64,000 nt of DNA, taken from NCBI GenBank assembly GCA_013393415.1, contig JABXHI010000059.1, forward strand, positions 1 through 64,000. The letters run 5' to 3'. The position numbers were made by a program, and so were the translations under genes. Positions 8,804 to 18,767 of this stretch are shown here, one piece after another (positions within the stretch are counted from its first letter, which is position 1; each line of letters begins with the position of its first letter). Below the pieces are notes generated by a model. It saw only the letters and a program-made list of their open reading frames with translations, was not told the origin of the DNA and made no database searches. Source of the DNA: Micrococcaceae bacterium. GTDB taxonomy: Bacteria > Actinomycetota > Actinomycetes > Actinomycetales > Micrococcaceae.

Positions 8804-8809
8804 TAGCCT
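8804..8809 (+). promoter_or_regulatory. Candidate -10 for leaderless cdsA transcript
   Basis: TAGCCT is separated by eight bases from the cdsA ATG, which has no adjacent ribosome binding site. This matches the spacing seen at several other genes in the window; no -35 is evident. Confidence 0.35.
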
Positions 8810-8817
8810 AATCTTGC

Positions 8818-10002
8818 ATGTCCACATCAGACCCAAAATCCGAACAGTTTCCAGTTGTAACGCAACTGGAGGGTTTTCCCGACCCAGTGCGTGACCCCGA
8901 CACGGGGATGATCATGCCGCAAACCCGACGCGAACGTCGGGCGCTCGAGGCCGCCCAAGAAAAGATGCTTGCACGAAAAGCTGCACGCAAGAAACAGGAG
9001 CCACGTCCCGCCCCACCAGCGCAGGATCGTGCCGAGCATGAGGTAACTGAGGACTTGGATTTTGGGTCTGACCCGGCATCCGATATAGATCCCGAAGAAT
9101 CTACGGTATTGACCGTAACTCAAGTCGATGACCAAGACGTCATCACACCCGCGCCCAAGTCTGCACAAGAGGTCACACCGCCAGAATCAAAGGCGGGTAG
9201 AAACCTCCCAGCGGCCATTGTGGTGGGTGTTGTACTGCTGGCCGCCGCTGGTGTTGGCATTTTTCTGTACCCGATCATCATTGCCATCCTGATCGCGGTC
9301 CTCATCCCGCTGGGGATCTGGGAGCTGTCCCAGATTGCCAAAACAAAAAACCTCCATCTTGCATTGACCCCAGCTTGGGTGGCCGGTTTGGGTATTCCCG
9401 CAGCGGCCTGGTTTGGTGGCGTCGATGCGATGATTTTTGCTCTGTTCGGCGGCATCTTATTGACGGTCTTCTGGACGGCCGTCGGGGAACCTGATCGACC
9501 CGCTGCGTCCATGGCGACCACACTGTTAGCTATCCTCTGGTTGCCATTTTTCCTCTCGTTTGGAATCCCATTGCTCCATCAGCCCCAAGGGCACGTGCTG
9601 GTCGCAACGACGCTGGTAGCGATCGTGGCAAACGACACATTCGGCTATATTGTGGGAGCCACACTCGGCAAGCATCGCATGGCACCCAAGATTTCGCCCA
9701 AGAAATCGTGGGAAGGCTTCATCGGCTCTTTGTTGGGTGCCGTGCTGACATCTGTAGTGCTCACCCATTTCCTCTTGGAATATGACTGGTGGGTTGGAAT
9801 TATTATTGGCGTTGTCATCATGGTGGCCGCTACCGCAGGCGATTTCGCTGCCTCAATGGTTAAACGTGATTTTGGCGTCAAAGACATGGGTACTGTGCTG
9901 CCAGGCCACGGTGGTGTCATGGACAGACTAGACTCGATTGTATTTGCCGTCCCGGTCGGATACACCCTGTTTGTAGTAGTCTTGCCACTGATTTTGGGCT
10001 AA
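8818..10002 (+). CDS. cdsA: Phosphatidate cytidylyltransferase with long N-terminal extension
   Basis: The 394-residue protein makes CDP-diacylglycerol from phosphatidate and CTP, the branch point for membrane phospholipids; pgsA later in the window uses the product. The first 125 residues are hydrophilic and charged (RRERRALEAAQEKMLARKAARKKQ) with no known domain; multiple membrane helices follow. The C-terminus carries the family signature: KKSWEGFIGS, GDFAASMVKRDFGVKD and LPGHGGVMDRLDS. The start is uncertain: no ribosome binding site lies close to the ATG, and GGAGGTC inside the frr end is about 25 bases away. Confidence 0.92.
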   Translation: MSTSDPKSEQFPVVTQLEGFPDPVRDPDTGMIMPQTRRERRALEAAQEKMLARKAARKKQEPRPAPPAQDRAEHEVTEDLDFGSDPASDIDPEESTVLTVTQVDDQDVITPAPKSAQEVTPPESKAGRNLPAAIVVGVVLLAAAGVGIFLYPIIIAILIAVLIPLGIWELSQIAKTKNLHLALTPAWVAGLGIPAAAWFGGVDAMIFALFGGILLTVFWTAVGEPDRPAASMATTLLAILWLPFFLSFGIPLLHQPQGHVLVATTLVAIVANDTFGYIVGATLGKHRMAPKISPKKSWEGFIGSLLGAVLTSVVLTHFLLEYDWWVGIIIGVVIMVAATAGDFAASMVKRDFGVKDMGTVLPGHGGVMDRLDSIVFAVPVGYTLFVVVLPLILG

Positions 10003-10019
10003 GCGTCAAAGGAAGCACT

Positions 10020-10583
10020 GTGTCATCAAAAACCCAATCGACCTCGCCATTCAACATCGTCGCCAAACGTGATTACGGTTATCACGCAGGGCAAGTCGAT
10101 GAATTCATCACTGCGGCACGCCAAGCTTACGAAACAGACTCGGGCATCACCGCTGATATCGTTCAGGCCAAAACGTTTGATCTGGTCCGCGGAGGCTACC
10201 GTACCGACCAAGTAGATCAAGTCCTTGAGCGGCTCGAAGATGCACTGCGAAGAGCCGAACGAGACGACTACATCGCGACCCACGGCCAACAAACCTGGGA
10301 CTTAGAGCTGATCAGCCGACTCGAAGAACTCATGGGAAGACTCGAACGTCCTCGCGGAGAGAAATTCCGGCCGGCAGCAACGGGTGCTCCTGGCTATGAC
10401 GTCGACGACGTCGATGTGTGCCTGGCTCGGATCAACAGCCACCTCCAAGATGAAGACCACGTTCGGCTCAAAGATCTCCGCAACGTCACTTTCGACGCTG
10501 CCAAAGGACCTCATGGCTACGATGAAGCGCAAGTAGACGCGTTCTTGCAAGCGGTCGTCGAACTACTCGTCGTACTCGACTAG
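10020..10583 (+). CDS. Small protein with three DivIVA-type motifs
   Basis: GTG at 10020 follows AAAGGAAG. The 187-residue protein repeats a DivIVA N-domain pattern three times: AKRDYGYHAGQVDEFI (about 15), LVRGGYRTDQVDQVL (60) and GAPGYDVDDVDVCL (122), with a fourth weaker copy GPHGYDEAQVDAFL near the end. DivIVA N-domains bind curved membrane and dimerise; here there is no long coiled coil, so it is unlikely to be the polar growth protein Wag31 itself. It sits between cdsA and the Rip1 protease with 17- and 7-base gaps, suggesting one operon. Function unknown, perhaps linked to envelope site selection. Confidence 0.75.
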   Translation: MSSKTQSTSPFNIVAKRDYGYHAGQVDEFITAARQAYETDSGITADIVQAKTFDLVRGGYRTDQVDQVLERLEDALRRAERDDYIATHGQQTWDLELISRLEELMGRLERPRGEKFRPAATGAPGYDVDDVDVCLARINSHLQDEDHVRLKDLRNVTFDAAKGPHGYDEAQVDAFLQAVVELLVVLD

Positions 10584-10590
10584 GACCCGA

Positions 10591-11925
10591 ATGACCATTG
10601 TCCTTGCCCTAGTCGGCATCCTGATCATGGTGATCGCAATTGCCGTCTCCATTGCCCTGCACGAAATCGGGCACCTCCTCCCCGCCAAACTCTTCAATGT
10701 ACGTGTCACGCAGTACATGATCGGCTTCGGCAAAACCATTTGGTCAAAGCGCAAAGGTGAAACCGAATACGGCATCAAATCCATACCATTGGGCGGCTAT
10801 GTCTCAATGATCGGGATGCTCCCACCCAATAAGCCCGGCGAACAGCCCTCTAAATCCCGGCTGCGCTACTTTCAAACCATCGCTGCTCAAGCGCGTGACG
10901 ATGCCACCGCCGAGCTGACCACACACGATACGGGCCGTACGTTCATATCACTACCGGTATGGAAACGTATCATCATCATGCTGGCTGGACCCTTCATGAA
11001 CTTGCTGATCGCGCTGGTGATCACTGCTATTTTGGTCACATCCTTCGGTGTGGCCAACCCCACCACGACAGTCAACGACGTGTTCGAATGCATGACTGAA
11101 ACCACTGATGAGTCGGCACTAGACGCCGAGTGTGCTCAAGGCGATGAGCCATCGCCAGCCTGGGAAGCCGGTCTGCGTCCAGGCGACCACATCACCCATT
11201 TCAACAATGAAGAAGTCACAGACTGGGACGAGCTTTCCGGGGCGATCCAACAACGTGCCGACATAGAAACCAGCATCACGTATGTGCGTGACGGCGAATC
11301 TGTACAAACCACCATCACCCCTGTGCTGACCGAGCGCCCCGAACTTGACCGGTTCGATCAACCGGTCATCGGATCAAATGGGGAAGTCGTGACCGAGCCC
11401 GTCGGCTTCATTGGCATGTCGTCGCAGATCGTAAATCAACAACAACCGGTGACCGCCGCCTTTGGCGTGCTGGGCGAACAAATCTCGGGGACGTTCTCCG
11501 TCATCACAGTCCTTCCCGCCAAACTTTGGGATACGGCGAAAGTCTTGCTGACCGACGGCGAGCGTGATCCGACCGGACCAGTTTCTGTGGTTGGTGTGGG
11601 ACGGATTGCAGGAGAAGCTGCCGCACAGCAAGACATCCCGATTGCCGATCGAGGCGCTTTGCTATTGTCGCTTATCGCCGGTCTGAACGTTGCCCTGATG
11701 GTCTTCAACCTCATACCGCTGCTGCCCCTCGACGGCGGCCACGTGCTAGGTGGCTTGTGGGAGTCCATTCGACGCGGTTGGGCGAAACTCCGAGGTAAGC
11801 CAGATCCTGGACCATTTGACATCGCCAAGATGTTCCCACTCACCATCGTGGTGTTCGGTCTATTATTAACCATGGGAGTATTGTTGATCGTCGCTGACAT
11901 CATCAAACCTGTGACACTGTTTTAA
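10591..11925 (+). CDS. rip1: Site-2 intramembrane zinc metalloprotease (Rip1/RseP family)
   Basis: The 444-residue membrane protein has the zinc motif HEIGH in the first transmembrane helix (residue 25), SIPLGGYVSMIG just after, a PDZ domain around 185-245 (WEAGLRPGDHITHFN), and the second active-site motif NLIPLLPLDGGH near residue 373. The family cleaves membrane-bound anti-sigma factors after a first cut outside the membrane. Order cdsA-...-rip1-...-GNAT matches the M. tuberculosis Rv2869c region, but dxr before it and ispG after it are absent here. Confidence 0.93.
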   Translation: MTIVLALVGILIMVIAIAVSIALHEIGHLLPAKLFNVRVTQYMIGFGKTIWSKRKGETEYGIKSIPLGGYVSMIGMLPPNKPGEQPSKSRLRYFQTIAAQARDDATAELTTHDTGRTFISLPVWKRIIIMLAGPFMNLLIALVITAILVTSFGVANPTTTVNDVFECMTETTDESALDAECAQGDEPSPAWEAGLRPGDHITHFNNEEVTDWDELSGAIQQRADIETSITYVRDGESVQTTITPVLTERPELDRFDQPVIGSNGEVVTEPVGFIGMSSQIVNQQQPVTAAFGVLGEQISGTFSVITVLPAKLWDTAKVLLTDGERDPTGPVSVVGVGRIAGEAAAQQDIPIADRGALLLSLIAGLNVALMVFNLIPLLPLDGGHVLGGLWESIRRGWAKLRGKPDPGPFDIAKMFPLTIVVFGLLLTMGVLLIVADIIKPVTLF

Positions 11926-11939
11926 ACGAAGGGGTGACC

Positions 11940-12851
11940 TTGCGGCACTTGACCCGTACTCTGCGCTGGCTGTTGGATGCCGAAGACGCGGTGGCCTCCG
12001 CTACCCGCGACACTGTGCGCATCCTTGCCAACTCGGACACGGCCGCACTGAGTCAACTGATCGCCGACAAACCCGTCACCAACGCCTATGTACAATCCAT
12101 CCTGGACACCGGACGGCGCGCAGGGCCCATTGGTGGATTCGCCAGGGGCATTTTCTTGGGTATTTACGATCCGACGAACCCAGGCCAACTCGTGGCTGCC
12201 TGTTGGGCAGGCGCCAACATCGTACCGGTCACCAAGGATCCAGAACACGGGGCCTACTTCGGTCAAGCGCTGCTGGCCCTCGATGAGCGATTTGGTTCCA
12301 TATTTGGTCCCCAACCCGCAATCGAAGGGATCTGGAGCATCCTACAACACGGCCGCCAGACGGCACGCGATGTGCGGAAAAACCAGCCGTTTATGACCAT
12401 TGCGAATCAGGCAGCGGTGGCGCCGAATCCGAATGTACGACTCGCAACCGAAGCCGATTACCAACGGGTTCTTCCCGCATCGGTAGCCATGTTCACCGAA
12501 GAACTCGGCTACTCGCCACTGGCCGACGGCTCCAACGGGTATCGTTTGCGTGTGCGTCAACTCATCGCAAAAGGGCATACGATGCTCGAAACCGGCCAGC
12601 ACGGCGTCGTATTCAAAGCCGACTTTGGTATCGTCACCAGGCAGGCAGTCCAAATTCAAGGCGTCTGGATCGACCCGCAAACTCGTGGACAAGGGCACGC
12701 AGCAGCTGCGATGGCTGCCGTGGTCAACCACGCTTTGACCCTGGCACCGATCGTGTCGCTCTACGTCAACGATTTCAACATTCCAGCGATCAAAACCTAC
12801 CAACGCGTCGGCTTTGGTAGCGTTGATAGCTTCGCTACCGTACTATTTTAA
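11940..12851 (+). CDS. GNAT acetyltransferase with DUF4081 N-domain (Rv2867c-like)
   Basis: The start is probably TTG at 11940: GAAGGGG lies five bases before it, whereas the in-frame GTG at 11934 overlaps that site. The 303-residue protein has an N-terminal DUF4081-type region (about 1-130) and a C-terminal GNAT fold whose acetyl-CoA motif reads IDPQTRGQGHAAAAMAAVV, ending with YVNDFNIPAIKTYQRVGF. The substrate is unknown. In other actinobacteria the gene follows ispG; here it follows rip1 directly by 14 bases. Confidence 0.85.
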   Translation: MRHLTRTLRWLLDAEDAVASATRDTVRILANSDTAALSQLIADKPVTNAYVQSILDTGRRAGPIGGFARGIFLGIYDPTNPGQLVAACWAGANIVPVTKDPEHGAYFGQALLALDERFGSIFGPQPAIEGIWSILQHGRQTARDVRKNQPFMTIANQAAVAPNPNVRLATEADYQRVLPASVAMFTEELGYSPLADGSNGYRLRVRQLIAKGHTMLETGQHGVVFKADFGIVTRQAVQIQGVWIDPQTRGQGHAAAAMAAVVNHALTLAPIVSLYVNDFNIPAIKTYQRVGFGSVDSFATVLF

Positions 12852-12872
12852 TCACCATGGGAGGAAGGCAGC

Positions 12873-13691
12873 ATGCGCAGATCATTCGCTTGGGTTGCCG
12901 TTGGGGCACTGGTACTCACCGGGTGTGCCCAACCGCGCGAGCAGTCTTCTGTGGATGTCACCCCACCGCCTGAAGTCGAAATCCCGGCCCAAACCGTGTA
13001 TCACCAGGCTATGAACTCGGTGCTGGATGAAGAAGCCATCATCTCTACCGGTGTCCCCGCAATCGAAACGCTCAAGTCGGCTGCAGCAGAGCTCGAGCAG
13101 TTCTCACCAGAACCAACCGAATGCGCTGGCACCGTTGACTCGGAGTACTACACGACCAATGATGTCGCCGTTGGGTTTCTCTCACGTTCCGGGGAAAACA
13201 CGCATTCTGCTCAAACGGTCGTCGCCGCGGGATTTGACTCGGCCGAGGACGCAACGTCGTATTTCAACGCACGCACCTCGGCCTGGAACAACTGTCCATC
13301 CGTGGACCTGACCATTGATGACACCAATGTCTTGACGCTGCACTATTCTGCTGCTGCTTTCGCAGATGCTGAGGAACTCGATATCCCCGACAGCCTGACA
13401 GAAGCCGACCAAGATATGGTCTTGAACTCCACGGGCGAACTCTCCGGGGCATTCGAATCAGAAGATGTCCCGGTCCCGGACCCCGGGGCGCTGCCAGACT
13501 ACGTGATCTCACCCGATGAAGTGCCCGAACCAGAAGCGGACGTAGACAACATCGCCGTCACATCGTCAACTGTGATCGCTCGTTTCGACAACGAAGTCTT
13601 TTTAATCACCGTTGAACCCGGCAGTGACGCCGCCGACGCCGCGCAGACACTCACGGAAATCACCGACGCGGTACGGGAAGAAACTTCATGA
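12873..13691 (+). CDS. Lipoprotein with PknH-sensor-like domain, copy 1
   Basis: The 272-residue protein has a lipoprotein signal with lipobox LTGC (Cys18), a Pro-rich linker, and an extracytoplasmic domain resembling PknH-type sensors: two Cys residues (in TECAG and NNCPS) probably form a disulfide, and GFDSAEDATSYFNARTSAW is the characteristic helix. The C-terminus (ARFDNEVFLITVEPG) closely matches that of the next gene. ATGA at its stop codon couples it to that gene. The role is unknown; ligand binding outside the membrane is plausible. Confidence 0.75.
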   Translation: MRRSFAWVAVGALVLTGCAQPREQSSVDVTPPPEVEIPAQTVYHQAMNSVLDEEAIISTGVPAIETLKSAAAELEQFSPEPTECAGTVDSEYYTTNDVAVGFLSRSGENTHSAQTVVAAGFDSAEDATSYFNARTSAWNNCPSVDLTIDDTNVLTLHYSAAAFADAEELDIPDSLTEADQDMVLNSTGELSGAFESEDVPVPDPGALPDYVISPDEVPEPEADVDNIAVTSSTVIARFDNEVFLITVEPGSDAADAAQTLTEITDAVREETS

Positions 13692-14368
13692 CCCGCCGGT
13701 CACATATTGCACTGGCAGGCGCGCTCGCACTGCTCGTCTGCACTGCCTGTACCGACCAACCATCCCCGGTTGAACCGCCCTCGACAGTTGAGGCTACCAC
13801 CGAGGATGCAGAATCCGAGGCCCTCACCGATGAGGCTGCCATGACATCAGCCATCGCCCAGGTGCTCGAACATCCAGACCCAAACGCGCTGCTCACCGGT
13901 GATGAAGCAGTCGAGACCCTGACCGGTTTTATAGCATCAGACGAGCACAACACGAGCAGCGATGACGACCAACAGTGCTCAACGGTGACCCAGACGCAAC
14001 CCGAAACCGCAGCATTGGGATCCGTGACCGACGACTCCACAGCAACCGATGACGAGGAGAGCGGTGAGCCGACCGCACGAGATGACCTCGGTGCGTTTGG
14101 TTTCTCCTCAGACGAAGAAGCACAGGCCTTTACCGAAGAACTCCAATCCTTCATGAGCCAATGCTCGGCAGGGGAGGTCGCACTGGAAGCGTTGACGCAT
14201 CACACCGATGAAGCATTCGAAATTCAGGTCAACCCCGAAGACGAGACGGCCACGTCATTGGTAATCCTGCGCAATGACAACGCTGTGTTCTTGGTAGCCG
14301 CCACGCCACCAACCGACGTCGCCCTGGCATTGACACTTACCGATCAACTCGATGAGACGCTGCGGTAG
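13688..14368 (+). CDS. Lipoprotein with PknH-sensor-like domain, copy 2
   Basis: It starts in the ATGA overlap with copy 1. The 226-residue protein has a signal peptide with a non-standard lipobox CTAC (Cys21), an acidic Thr/Glu linker, then a shorter version of the same domain: QCSTVT and SQCSAG hold the paired Cys, [19 protein letters not shown] the helix, and [15 protein letters not shown] the last strand. The pair looks like a tandem duplication that has diverged. It is followed at 46 bases by proS. Confidence 0.72.
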   Translation: MTRRSHIALAGALALLVCTACTDQPSPVEPPSTVEATTEDAESEALTDEAAMTSAIAQVLEHPDPNALLTGDEAVETLTGFIASDEHNTSSDDDQQCSTVTQTQPETAALGSVTDDSTATDDEESGEPTARDDLGAFGFSSDEEAQAFTEELQSFMSQCSAGEVALEALTHHTDEAFEIQVNPEDETATSLVILRNDNAVFLVAATPPTDVALALTLTDQLDETLR

Positions 14369-14414
14369 AATACCTCGAGATACCCATAGAATTGTTGACG
14401 AATGGAGCCCCCGA

Positions 14415-16241
14415 GTGCCCTTGCGCATGTCCACCTTATTTCTTCGCACCCTGCGCGATGATCCGTCAGATGCTGAAGTCGCCAGCCACAAACTCTTAGT
14501 GCGGGCAGGATACATCCGTCGTGCTGCACCGGGCGGCTACACGTGGTTGCCGCTTGGCTTGCGTGTGAAGAACAAGGTCGAAAATATCGTTCGTGACGAA
14601 ATGAACGCAATTGGCGGCCAAGAAGTCCACTTCCCAGCGTTGCTTCCAAAGGAACCCTACGAGGCCACTGGCCGCTGGGACGACTATGGCGACGGTATCT
14701 TCCGGCTCCAAGATCGATCCGGTGCTGACTTTCTGCTCGCGCCGACCCACGAAGAGCTCTTTACCCTCCTGGTCAAAGACCACTATTCGTCCTATAAAGA
14801 TCTGCCAGTGTACCTGTACCAGATTCAAACGAAATACCGTGACGAAGCCCGTCCGCGGGCCGGGCTGCTGCGCGTCCGTGAATTCACCATGAAGGATTCC
14901 TACTCATTTACCGTCGACGAAGCCGGTCTCAACGAGGCCTATGACAAACATCGCGGCGCCTACTGGCGGATCTTTGAGCGGCTCGGTCTGCCGGTCGTAG
15001 CAGTCCAAGCGATGGCAGGCGCCATGGGCGGGTCACGCTCCGAAGAATTCCTACATCCTTCTGCAGCCGGTGAAGATACGTTCGTGGAATCTCCTGGCGG
15101 CTACCGAGCCAATGTGGAAGCCGTCGATACCGTGGTACCCGACGCGATTGACTATGCCGAGGCACCGGCAGCAGAGGTGAAAGATACCCCCGTGTCAACC
15201 ACCATTGCGGCCCTGGTCGATGTTGCCAACGAGCTCGCACCCAAGGCAGAGGGAAGCTGGCAGGCGGCGGAAACCCTAAAATGCGTGGTACTTACCGCGG
15301 TGCTGGGCGGTGACGAACGCCAAGTCTTCGTGGTTGCAGTACCCGGTGATCGTGACGTCGACGTCAAGCGTCTCGAAGCCTCTATTGCAGAAGCGCTTGA
15401 TGTAGCTGGTGAACCCGAGGTCGAACCCGCCACCGAGGCCGACATGGCAAAACATTCGGGTTTAGTGCCCGGTTACATTGGCCCAACACTGCTCCAGGAT
15501 GGCACGACGACACAGGTGCTGGGCACCGATTCCGACACCGGTATCCCATTCTTCGTAGATCCTCGTGTGGTGGCGGGATCCAGCTGGGTGACCGGAGCAA
15601 ATGTCGATCAGCAGCACGTGTTTGGGCTCGTCGCCGAACGTGACTTCACCTGGGACGGCGTCATCGAAGCCACGGCGGTTCGTGACGGTGATCCAGCCCC
15701 GGATGGTTCCGGACCTCTCGCGACCCGTCGCGGTATGGAAATGGGCCACATCTTCCAGCTTGGCCAAAAATACTCTGAGGCATTGGACCTGAAAGTCCTG
15801 GATGAAAACGGGAAACAGGTCGTGGTGACCATGGGCTCCTACGGTATCGGCGTGTCTCGCGCCGTCGCCGCGTTGGCCGAAGCCCACCATGACGAGCAGG
15901 GCCTCATTTGGCCAATGAACGTCGCACCTGCCCATGTTCATATTGTGGCCACGGGCAAAGACGATGAGATTTTCGAAACCGCAGAGGACTTCGCCACCCA
16001 GCTCGAAGCTGCGGGGATCGAAGTGCTCTATGACGATCGTCGCAAGGTCTCCGCCGGGGTGAAGTTTTCGGATGCTGAACTCATCGGTGTGCCACTGCAT
16101 GTGATTGTTGGACGGGGCCTTGCCAAGGGGACGTTAGAGCTCAAAGACCGTCAGGCCGGCACCCGTGAAGATATTCCGGTCGATGCGACGCTCGAACATG
16201 TAATCGAGCTGGTGCGGAATTATCAGAACGCTTCGCGCTAG
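14415..16241 (+). CDS. proS: Prolyl-tRNA synthetase (bacterial type)
   Basis: I place the start at GTG 14415 ([14 protein letters not shown]), with GGAG seven bases before it, in line with other actinobacterial ProRS; ATG at 14427 is the alternative. The 608-residue class II synthetase has motif 2 ([21 protein letters not shown]), the insertion/editing domain around residues 225-400, motif 3 ([16 protein letters not shown]), and a C-terminal anticodon-binding domain ([20 protein letters not shown]). It charges tRNA-Pro. Confidence 0.96.
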   Translation: MPLRMSTLFLRTLRDDPSDAEVASHKLLVRAGYIRRAAPGGYTWLPLGLRVKNKVENIVRDEMNAIGGQEVHFPALLPKEPYEATGRWDDYGDGIFRLQDRSGADFLLAPTHEELFTLLVKDHYSSYKDLPVYLYQIQTKYRDEARPRAGLLRVREFTMKDSYSFTVDEAGLNEAYDKHRGAYWRIFERLGLPVVAVQAMAGAMGGSRSEEFLHPSAAGEDTFVESPGGYRANVEAVDTVVPDAIDYAEAPAAEVKDTPVSTTIAALVDVANELAPKAEGSWQAAETLKCVVLTAVLGGDERQVFVVAVPGDRDVDVKRLEASIAEALDVAGEPEVEPATEADMAKHSGLVPGYIGPTLLQDGTTTQVLGTDSDTGIPFFVDPRVVAGSSWVTGANVDQQHVFGLVAERDFTWDGVIEATAVRDGDPAPDGSGPLATRRGMEMGHIFQLGQKYSEALDLKVLDENGKQVVVTMGSYGIGVSRAVAALAEAHHDEQGLIWPMNVAPAHVHIVATGKDDEIFETAEDFATQLEAAGIEVLYDDRRKVSAGVKFSDAELIGVPLHVIVGRGLAKGTLELKDRQAGTREDIPVDATLEHVIELVRNYQNASR

Positions 16242-16251
16242 GTCCCAGTAC

Positions 16252-16941
16252 CTAGGACTCGAAGCTGAATGGGGACCGTCCTGGTTCCCATTCAGCTTCC
16301 CAGCGAATAATTTGCCACAGGCCAGCTAACGCGATGTCACGCTCATCGGCCGATTCAGCGAGTAGATAGAGCTGAGTCCACTCGTCAACGAGCTCATCTG
16401 AGATGCGAAGCATCTGTTGAATGTTGACCTCATCAGAGAACCGAACACCTTCTGCAAGATCAAACGTCACCGGCACGACCGGCTGACATTCCTCGAGAAA
16501 AAGCGTTTCTAATGCCACCGCAGCGTCATGTGCCTCGCCTTGTTGGGTTCGCCACTGCGATGCATCGGTCAGCCTGGCCCCACCCACAGTTGATAAATAG
16601 TCGACGCCGTGCAGCTGGACAAGAGCGTCTTCCAAAGACATTGCGAATCGACTGCCACATTCGAGCGGTTCAAAGGTTTCAACAGCCTCGGGAATAGACT
16701 CAATACTCGATGACGTTGTATCAGAAGCCGCAGAAATCCGGAGAGCCCGAACCAAATGGGTCGTGTGCTGGGATGCATTCAACTCACTATCGGCTGGCGT
16801 GACGCCATCACTACCGTTGAATATACTCGAACTCACCCACGTACCGAGGCCCACGAGCAGAGCTAATGTAGCGGCCACGATCACTCTGCGCCCAGTGCGC
16901 CGACCTGGTTGAACCGCTGGGCTCATCGAATCTTGTTCCAT
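16252..16941 (-). CDS. Membrane-anchored protein, possibly ferritin-like DUF4439
   Basis: The 229-residue product starts at ATG 16941 (GTG 16944 is possible), has one N-terminal membrane segment (RRVIVAATLALLVGLGTWV) and an extracytoplasmic part that looks helical. Position between proS and rimP, antisense to both, is where many Micrococcales have a DUF4439 ferritin-like protein, and the helix with RWEAEWEP at the end fits loosely. I do not see clear metal ligands, so the function is open. Confidence 0.6.
   Translation of the reverse strand: MEQDSMSPAVQPGRRTGRRVIVAATLALLVGLGTWVSSSIFNGSDGVTPADSELNASQHTTHLVRALRISAASDTTSSSIESIPEAVETFEPLECGSRFAMSLEDALVQLHGVDYLSTVGGARLTDASQWRTQQGEAHDAAVALETLFLEECQPVVPVTFDLAEGVRFSDEVNIQQMLRISDELVDEWTQLYLLAESADERDIALAGLWQIIRWEAEWEPGRSPFSFES
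16261..16299. terminator. Bidirectional hairpin between proS and the opposing gene
   Basis: GAAGCTGAATGGG (16261-16273) pairs perfectly with CCCATTCAGCTTC (16287-16299); four more pairs extend inward to a five-base loop. It starts 20 bases after the proS stop and lies inside the last codons of the opposing gene. There is no T tract. Confidence 0.6.
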
Positions 16942-17043
16942 CACATCTCAGTATTTTGTCACAGTTACCGTCAACACCGCCCAAACGTTCGCAGGGTTGG
17001 TACAACTGTTATATCAACACTACAAGGAGTACAGCACCGTATT

Positions 17044-17616
17044 ATGGCCAGTCGTCCTAGTTTCGCACAAAGCCTTCATGAGTCACAGCCGGCCGTATCC
17101 GAATTGGATCCGATAGAGCGAACCGAACTGCAAGCGCTCATTGGTGGGATTGTGGAAGGCCACGGATTGTGGTGTGAGGAAGTGCTCATCGAAGGCACAC
17201 CAGGTGACCGTGTAGTGTCGGTCGTCATCGATCGCCTTGAAGATCAAGACGACGTCATTATTGATGCCATAACCACTGTGACCCGAGACGTGTCCGAAGC
17301 ACTCGACGCCCAGGATGAGTGGATACCTGAGCTCAGACCAGACGATGCCTACACCCTCGAGGTCTCGACCCCGGGCACGGATCGTCCGCTTGTACGGCGC
17401 CATCACTGGCAGAAGAACCTTGGGCGTATCATCAACGTCGCCATTGATGGTGGCGAGCCGGTCGAGGCAAAAATCCACAGTGTTCACGATGACGGCGTCG
17501 AATTGACCCTCATCACACCCGGCGCAAAAAAGGGCATGCCAGTCAAATATTCCGAACCGGAACACTACGGATACGAGCAGCTGTCCAACGCGGTGGTTCA
17601 AGTTCAGCTAAAATAG
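17044..17616 (+). CDS. rimP: Ribosome maturation factor RimP
   Basis: The 190-residue protein shows VEGHGLWCEEVLIEGTPGDR at its N-terminal domain and the family motif YTLEVSTPGTDRPL near residue 105, then the SH3-like C-domain. RimP helps assemble the 30S head. The only in-frame ATG is at 17044, but the nearest AAGGAG is 16 bases upstream, so translation may start inefficiently. It heads the rimP-nusA-ylxR-infB group. Confidence 0.93.
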   Translation: MASRPSFAQSLHESQPAVSELDPIERTELQALIGGIVEGHGLWCEEVLIEGTPGDRVVSVVIDRLEDQDDVIIDAITTVTRDVSEALDAQDEWIPELRPDDAYTLEVSTPGTDRPLVRRHHWQKNLGRIINVAIDGGEPVEAKIHSVHDDGVELTLITPGAKKGMPVKYSEPEHYGYEQLSNAVVQVQLK

Positions 17617-17688
17617 CTGAGATACCCTAACGAGCGATAACTGAAAACACAACAGAATCACAAGTGAATGAACCCACGGAGGAACCTG

Positions 17689-18693
17689 GTGGATATCGAT
17701 ATTTCCCTGCTACGGATGCTTGAGACGGAACATGAGGTTCCGCTGGAACAACTCATCCCGACCATCGAACAAGCATTGTTGTTGGCATACCATAAATCTC
17801 CCGGGGCGATCCATAGATCCCGCGCCGAAATAGATACCAAAACCGGCAAAGTGACCATCTGGGCCACCGAGTTCGGTGAGGATGACGAACCGATAGGGGA
17901 GTTTGACGATACGCCGTCAGGCTTCGGACGGGTGGCAGCTTCAACCGCCCGACAGGTCATCGTCCAGCGGCTGCGTGACGCCGAAGACGATCAGGTCCTG
18001 GGCGAATTTCGTGATAAACAGGATCAGCTGATTTCCGGAGTCATTCAACAGGGCAGCAACCCCCATATGATTCAAGTTGATCTCGGCAGTGTCGAAGCTG
18101 TTCTTCCGCCAGCGGAACAAGTTCCCGGTGAAGATTATTCGCACGGCACGCGACTGCGTTCCTATGTCGTATCGGTGACTCGTGGCAATAAGGGCCCATC
18201 GGTTACGTTGTCGCGTTCACACCCCGGCTTAGTCCGCAAACTCTTTGAATTCGAAGTCCCAGAAATCGCCAATGGTCAGGTAGAAATTGCAGCTATTGCG
18301 CGCGAGGCAGGTCACCGTACCAAAATCGCAGTCAACGCCAAAGAATCCGGCATTAACGCCAAGGGCGCCTGTATCGGTGAAATGGGCACTCGGGTTCGTG
18401 CTGTGATGGCCGAGCTCAATGACGAAAAAATCGACATCGTGGACTTCTCTACAGATCCCACGAAGTTCATTTCTGCAGCACTGTCACCATCAAAAGTGGT
18501 CAAAGTCTATGACGTGGATGAAGCCACGCGTTCTGCCTCCGTTGTGGTGCCCGACTACCAGCTGTCGTTGGCGATTGGGAAAGAAGGGCAAAACGCCAGA
18601 CTTGCCGCCAAGCTGACTGGATGGCGTATCGACATCATGGGCGAGTCGGTGTATGAACAGCAGGTTGCGGCGAAAGCACCGGCTGAGGACTAA
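17689..18693 (+). CDS. nusA: Transcription termination/antitermination protein NusA
   Basis: GTG at 17689 has GGAGG six bases upstream; an ATG at 17668 lies before that site. The 334-residue product has the N-terminal RNA polymerase-binding domain ([18 protein letters not shown]), an S1 domain around residues 115-180, and two KH domains with [15 protein letters not shown] and [20 protein letters not shown]. It lacks the acidic repeats of E. coli NusA, as is usual in actinobacteria. It controls pausing and termination. Confidence 0.96.
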   Translation: MDIDISLLRMLETEHEVPLEQLIPTIEQALLLAYHKSPGAIHRSRAEIDTKTGKVTIWATEFGEDDEPIGEFDDTPSGFGRVAASTARQVIVQRLRDAEDDQVLGEFRDKQDQLISGVIQQGSNPHMIQVDLGSVEAVLPPAEQVPGEDYSHGTRLRSYVVSVTRGNKGPSVTLSRSHPGLVRKLFEFEVPEIANGQVEIAAIAREAGHRTKIAVNAKESGINAKGACIGEMGTRVRAVMAELNDEKIDIVDFSTDPTKFISAALSPSKVVKVYDVDEATRSASVVVPDYQLSLAIGKEGQNARLAAKLTGWRIDIMGESVYEQQVAAKAPAED

Positions 18694-18767
18694 GTCCTTT
18701 GGCATCAATGAACCCATTTGCGTTAGACTAGTACGGGTTGACGAACGTGTGACAGATTTGGAGGCCC

